Shown here: piece after piece, positions 61,490 through 64,000 of the stretch
How positions within the stretch are numbered: position 1 is the stretch's first letter
Layout: the number at the start of each line of letters is the position of its first letter
DNA from: Sphingomonas sp. H160509
Lineage (GTDB): Bacteria > Pseudomonadota > Alphaproteobacteria > Sphingomonadales > Sphingomonadaceae
Length of the DNA: 64,000 nucleotides
Assembly (NCBI RefSeq): GCF_024124765.2
Contig: NZ_JAMXSR020000002.1
Coordinates: 209,001-273,000 of the forward strand
Direction of reading: 5' to 3'
The notes under the pieces: generated by a model
Databases searched by the model: none
Told to the model about the DNA's origin: nothing
What the model saw: only the letters and a program-made list of their open reading frames with translations
Made by a program: the position numbers and the translations under genes

Positions 61490-62365
61490 CTAAACGACGA
61501 GTTCCAGGATGCCATCGTGCGCTAGGAGGGGGTCGTGACGCGGTACAATTCGCGGTGCAAGCGCTGACATCTCTTCCGTGTGAACCTCAAAGCGGATGAG
61601 CCGCGCCCAGCCAAAAGCGGTGGTAAGGGCGGTATCAGCTGCGTCGCGGCCCACTGCCATCAAGATGCGGCCGGTACGCGGGATGCGATGCCGTGCATCG
61701 TATGCATGCCAGGAATTGCCGAGATAAACCTCGAACCAGGCATGGAAATCCATTGCGGCGTCGACGGGCGGTACGCCGATGTCGCCGAGGTAGCCGCTGC
61801 AGTAGCGCGCCGGGATATTCATGCAGCGGCACAAGGCGACTGCTAGATGGGCGAAGTCGCGACAGACGCCAACCCGTTCCCCATACGCCTCGTAAACGGT
61901 CCGTGTAGCGCGAGCGTAGCAGTACCCGTAGGTGATATGCTGATGAACGAAGTCGACGATCGCGCGGACGCGCGAAGCCCCTGGTGTGGTTCCGCCGAAC
62001 AGGCGCCAGGCCTCCGTCGTCAGGCGGTCGGTGTCGCAGTAGCGACTGCCCAATAGATATGTAAGTATCTCCGCCGGGAGTTCCTCAACCGGTTGTTGGT
62101 CAGCGGGATACTGAGGATCGGGTTTGCCGCTATCCTCAATGACGAAGTCGCAGGACAGCGTCGTCACGCCGGTTGGCAGCATCAGGCGGGTGCAAATATT
62201 ACCGAACGCGTCACGGTAGTCTTCCCGATCCGTCGCCGCGCCGATGGACATTTCGTACGGTGATCGCAGATCGACCAGTCGCGAAGGGTGAAGATTGAGC
62301 ATGGCGATGACCGGCGTCGGGGCATTGCAGTCGAAGGTCAGGGTATAGCCAGCGTGGATGAGCAT
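61490..62365 (-). CDS. Transglutaminase-like cysteine protease family protein
   Basis: 291 aa. The catalytic triad of the transglutaminase-like fold is visible: Cys168 in GERVGVCRDFAHLAVALCR, His208 in AAMDFHAWFEVYL and Asp223 in WHAYDARHRIPRTGRI. The N-terminal part (LIHAGYTLTFDCNAPTPVIA) is the beta-rich lead found in bacterial members. They act as peptidases or amide cleaving enzymes. RBS GAGG precedes the ATG at 62365; the frame continues upstream to 62608 without a better start. Confidence 0.87.
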   Translation of the reverse strand: MLIHAGYTLTFDCNAPTPVIAMLNLHPSRLVDLRSPYEMSIGAATDREDYRDAFGNICTRLMLPTGVTTLSCDFVIEDSGKPDPQYPADQQPVEELPAEILTYLLGSRYCDTDRLTTEAWRLFGGTTPGASRVRAIVDFVHQHITYGYCYARATRTVYEAYGERVGVCRDFAHLAVALCRCMNIPARYCSGYLGDIGVPPVDAAMDFHAWFEVYLGNSWHAYDARHRIPRTGRILMAVGRDAADTALTTAFGWARLIRFEVHTEEMSALAPRIVPRHDPLLAHDGILELVV

Positions 62366-62640
62366 AGTGCCTCGTCGAGAAAGCACCCGCGATGAACCGG
62401 ACCGGCCGCCGATGATGTTTACTATAAACCAGCAGCGGGCTTGGTGGTTGCCTGTTCCCGCGTAATGAGCCTGTGCTCCCACAACGTTTCCCCCGCGAGA
62501 GGTGCACGATCTGGAGCCCGCCTGGTTTTGGCCACGGAAAACACCGCAGCGAAGTTCGCCCTTCTTAGGCCATCCTCGCACCAGGAAGGAACCAGTAGTC
62601 AAACCCATTCGCTCCGGGCGCTACCACTGAGGAAACAGCG

Positions 62641-63105
62641 ATGGATGAGTTTGCGCGCATGATGAGTATGGAGGGTGTGCGTCCTCTCAACACCCTGAAA
62701 GAAAACCCCAGCCGTATTGTCAAACAGCCGTCGCCAGTCCCCAGCCAACCCCAAGTAACGCCGCTGGAATTGGGTTCGGGCGGATATGCATGGGTTACAG
62801 GAAAACGTGCGCGCACTGCGCTCGAGACGGCCTTGGAGCGCCTTGCTAACGAGATCCGCAATGGCCGCCGTGGCTGGGCAACCGGTATTCTACAGGATGG
62901 CAGGACGGTCACATTGCCGGCTTCGTCAGGAGCGGCATCGCTGCTTGGCACCGCAGATCGTCAATCGCTGCGCCTTATGATCGTCGGCGGCGACGGCTGG
63001 ACCTTCGTCATGCATCCGTTGATGGGGGTCGCTACGCTCGATGACGATCCTGCCGAGTCCGAACGAGTGTCCAAAGTTGGGAGGCGGGTAGAGGCACGTG
63101 GATGA
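62641..63105 (+). CDS. Hypothetical 154-aa protein
   Basis: 154 aa, no signal peptide or membrane helix. N-terminus MDEFARMMSMEGVRPLNTLK, Pro-rich stretch KQPSPVPSQPQVTP, then a compact domain (ALETALERLANEIRNGRRGW, LRLMIVGGDGWTFVMHPLMG). GAGGAAA precedes the ATG. Its stop overlaps an ATG (ATGA) at 63102, suggesting a coupled second gene. Family not recognised. Confidence 0.65.
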   Translation: MDEFARMMSMEGVRPLNTLKENPSRIVKQPSPVPSQPQVTPLELGSGGYAWVTGKRARTALETALERLANEIRNGRRGWATGILQDGRTVTLPASSGAASLLGTADRQSLRLMIVGGDGWTFVMHPLMGVATLDDDPAESERVSKVGRRVEARG

Positions 63106-63429
63106 CCGTTTATGGGTCCAACGGCCCGCCGGTCGCCAAGCTTAAATCCTCGGTATGAAAGCAAACGCTATCACGGCAAGAAGGACACCGTCGTCATAAT
63201 CGAGCATTTCGCACCTGACGCTTATGGCCTCCTTATTCTAGCACCTGAGATTGCGCTTGGCAGTGGCTGGCTTGGCGGCGACAGGGTCGTCGGTCGCGCA
63301 GCCATCCGTGACCTTTTAAAGAAGGCCGATCGTTTTCACCAAGACGAACGGCAGAGACTAACTATCCATTTGCCCAGCAGAGCGCTCACGCTCCGGTTGG
63401 ATGAGGTCGAACGATACTACGGAGCGTAA
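63102..63429 (+). CDS. Hypothetical small protein, possibly frameshifted
   Basis: The coupled ATG at 63102 starts MTVYGSNGPPVAKLKSSV and then meets a stop at ~63156. The neighbouring frame from 63112 runs on as RYESKRYHGKKDTVVIIEHF, APDAYGLLILAPEIALGSGW to 63429. A single-base error around 63145-63155 would unite them into a ~108-aa protein. Otherwise the 105-aa frame with ATG at 63112 is used. No family recognised. Confidence 0.5.
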
Positions 63430-63646
63430 CACTGCTCCGCGATGGCAGCTGAATGGATGCTCGGGTCCGAATAGCACTTTAGTAGGCTAAGCGGCCGCAT
63501 TTCGGTCAAGGGCGGCGGAGGGCAGGGTAGCCATTGGTAATTGGGTCGTGTCTGTTCAAAGCAGTGGGGCGCCAGCCGCCCGATCGCGCCGTAGACCAAT
63601 GATCACGCTCCACCTAGAAGCTGGACTTGTAGCTTGGGGGGCGAAG

Positions 63647-64000
63647 ATGCAGGCGATGAAAAGCACACTGTCTGACCGACAGGCTGTCTGGGCCTTCGTG
63701 TTGGGCTGTCTCGCCGTGACTGCGGGCGTGGCCGCGCATTTGCCAATGTTCGCGATGGCGCAGTCGATGCACTATCATCTGGCCGGCATGCCGATGGACA
63801 CCATGATGGTGGCCGGTATGGCGCTGATCGTGCTGGGTACTCTGGTGGCGGCCTATGGTCTGCTGCCGCGCGATGTGGCGGCCCGGCGCGCGGCAGCGGC
63901 TGGCATCGTGATCGCGGCGCCGGAAGACGCGGCGCTCAGGCCAGCGCATTGGGGTTTGATGGCGGTGTTGGTCATTGCGCTCGTGATCGACGTGATGAAG
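63647..64000 (+). CDS. MFS transporter (partial, N-terminus only)
   Basis: The frame from the ATG at 63647 stays open to the window end (118 codons). It encodes membrane helices AVWAFVLGCLAVTAGVAAHL, then MHYHLAGMPMDTMMVAGMAL, IVLGTLVAAYGLLP, and a third beginning LMAVLVIALVIDVMK. The pattern fits the start of a major-facilitator transporter. A G-rich Shine-Dalgarno-like stretch precedes the ATG. The substrate cannot be told. Confidence 0.65.
   Translation, partial: MQAMKSTLSDRQAVWAFVLGCLAVTAGVAAHLPMFAMAQSMHYHLAGMPMDTMMVAGMALIVLGTLVAAYGLLPRDVAARRAAAAGIVIAAPEDAALRPAHWGLMAVLVIALVIDVMK

Overview
The window looks like chromosomal DNA of a high-GC alphaproteobacterium of the Sphingomonas type. 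Signs of this are the LOV/HisKA_2 light kinase, a TonB-dependent receptor with no SusD partner, a GCG_CRPN-type small secreted protein, PadR and EF-hand/ECF-sigma modules, and many exported glycoside hydrolases. The genus is inference, since no rRNA or housekeeping marker is present. About thirty single-base frameshifts interrupt otherwise full-length genes, nearly all in G or C runs. Most are probably base-calling errors, so genes split only by such shifts are annotated as single CDSs with the shift position given.

Layout. 1-1182: a response regulator (partial) and LOV histidine kinase. 1537-15274, minus strand: exported carbohydrate-active enzymes (SGNH esterase, GH43, GH2, GH95, GH3, GH97). 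15440-23133: an IclR regulator, a FucP-type permease and a set of aldose dehydrogenase, lactonase, Zn-dehydrogenase, tagaturonate-reductase-like and altronate-dehydratase enzymes. These fit oxidative catabolism of L-galactose, or less well L-fucose, to 2-keto-3-deoxygluconate. 23602-31813: a TonB receptor, a GH42 remnant, GH31 alpha-xylosidase type and an intact-looking GH42. With GH5 at 39252 and a truncated GH74 at 46449, the enzymes cover most linkages of fucosylated or galactosylated xyloglucan, so the region reads as a scattered xyloglucan utilisation locus.

32146-37109 is a scar: an APC permease, an IS5-type transposase remnant, a tyrosine-recombinase fragment and an IS407-group IS3 element inserted in a Rieske oxygenase (VanA-like) gene whose reductase partner follows. 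37237-39165 is an EF-hand/ECF sigma/anti-sigma-like/metal-sensor module. 40866-43315 is a sulfatase with its formylglycine-generating enzyme. 43874-46448 is an IS21-family element that truncates GH74.

48118-50974 is a small set of genes (PadR regulator plus membrane protein, a 130-aa anchored protein, an alpha/beta hydrolase) sharing a nearly identical promoter element. 51273-55897 holds a DUF6624-like protein, a membrane-bound LuxR-type protein with a tandem periplasmic domain, and a MarR regulator with an S41 peptidase carrying the same domain. An IS1182-family element with 6-bp target duplication (55932-57590) follows. Then come an ATP-grasp ligase, a TetR regulator divergent from a DUF1349 protein and sugar O-acetyltransferase, a transglutaminase, two unknown small proteins and the start of an MFS transporter.

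No tRNA, rRNA or CRISPR array was recognised.
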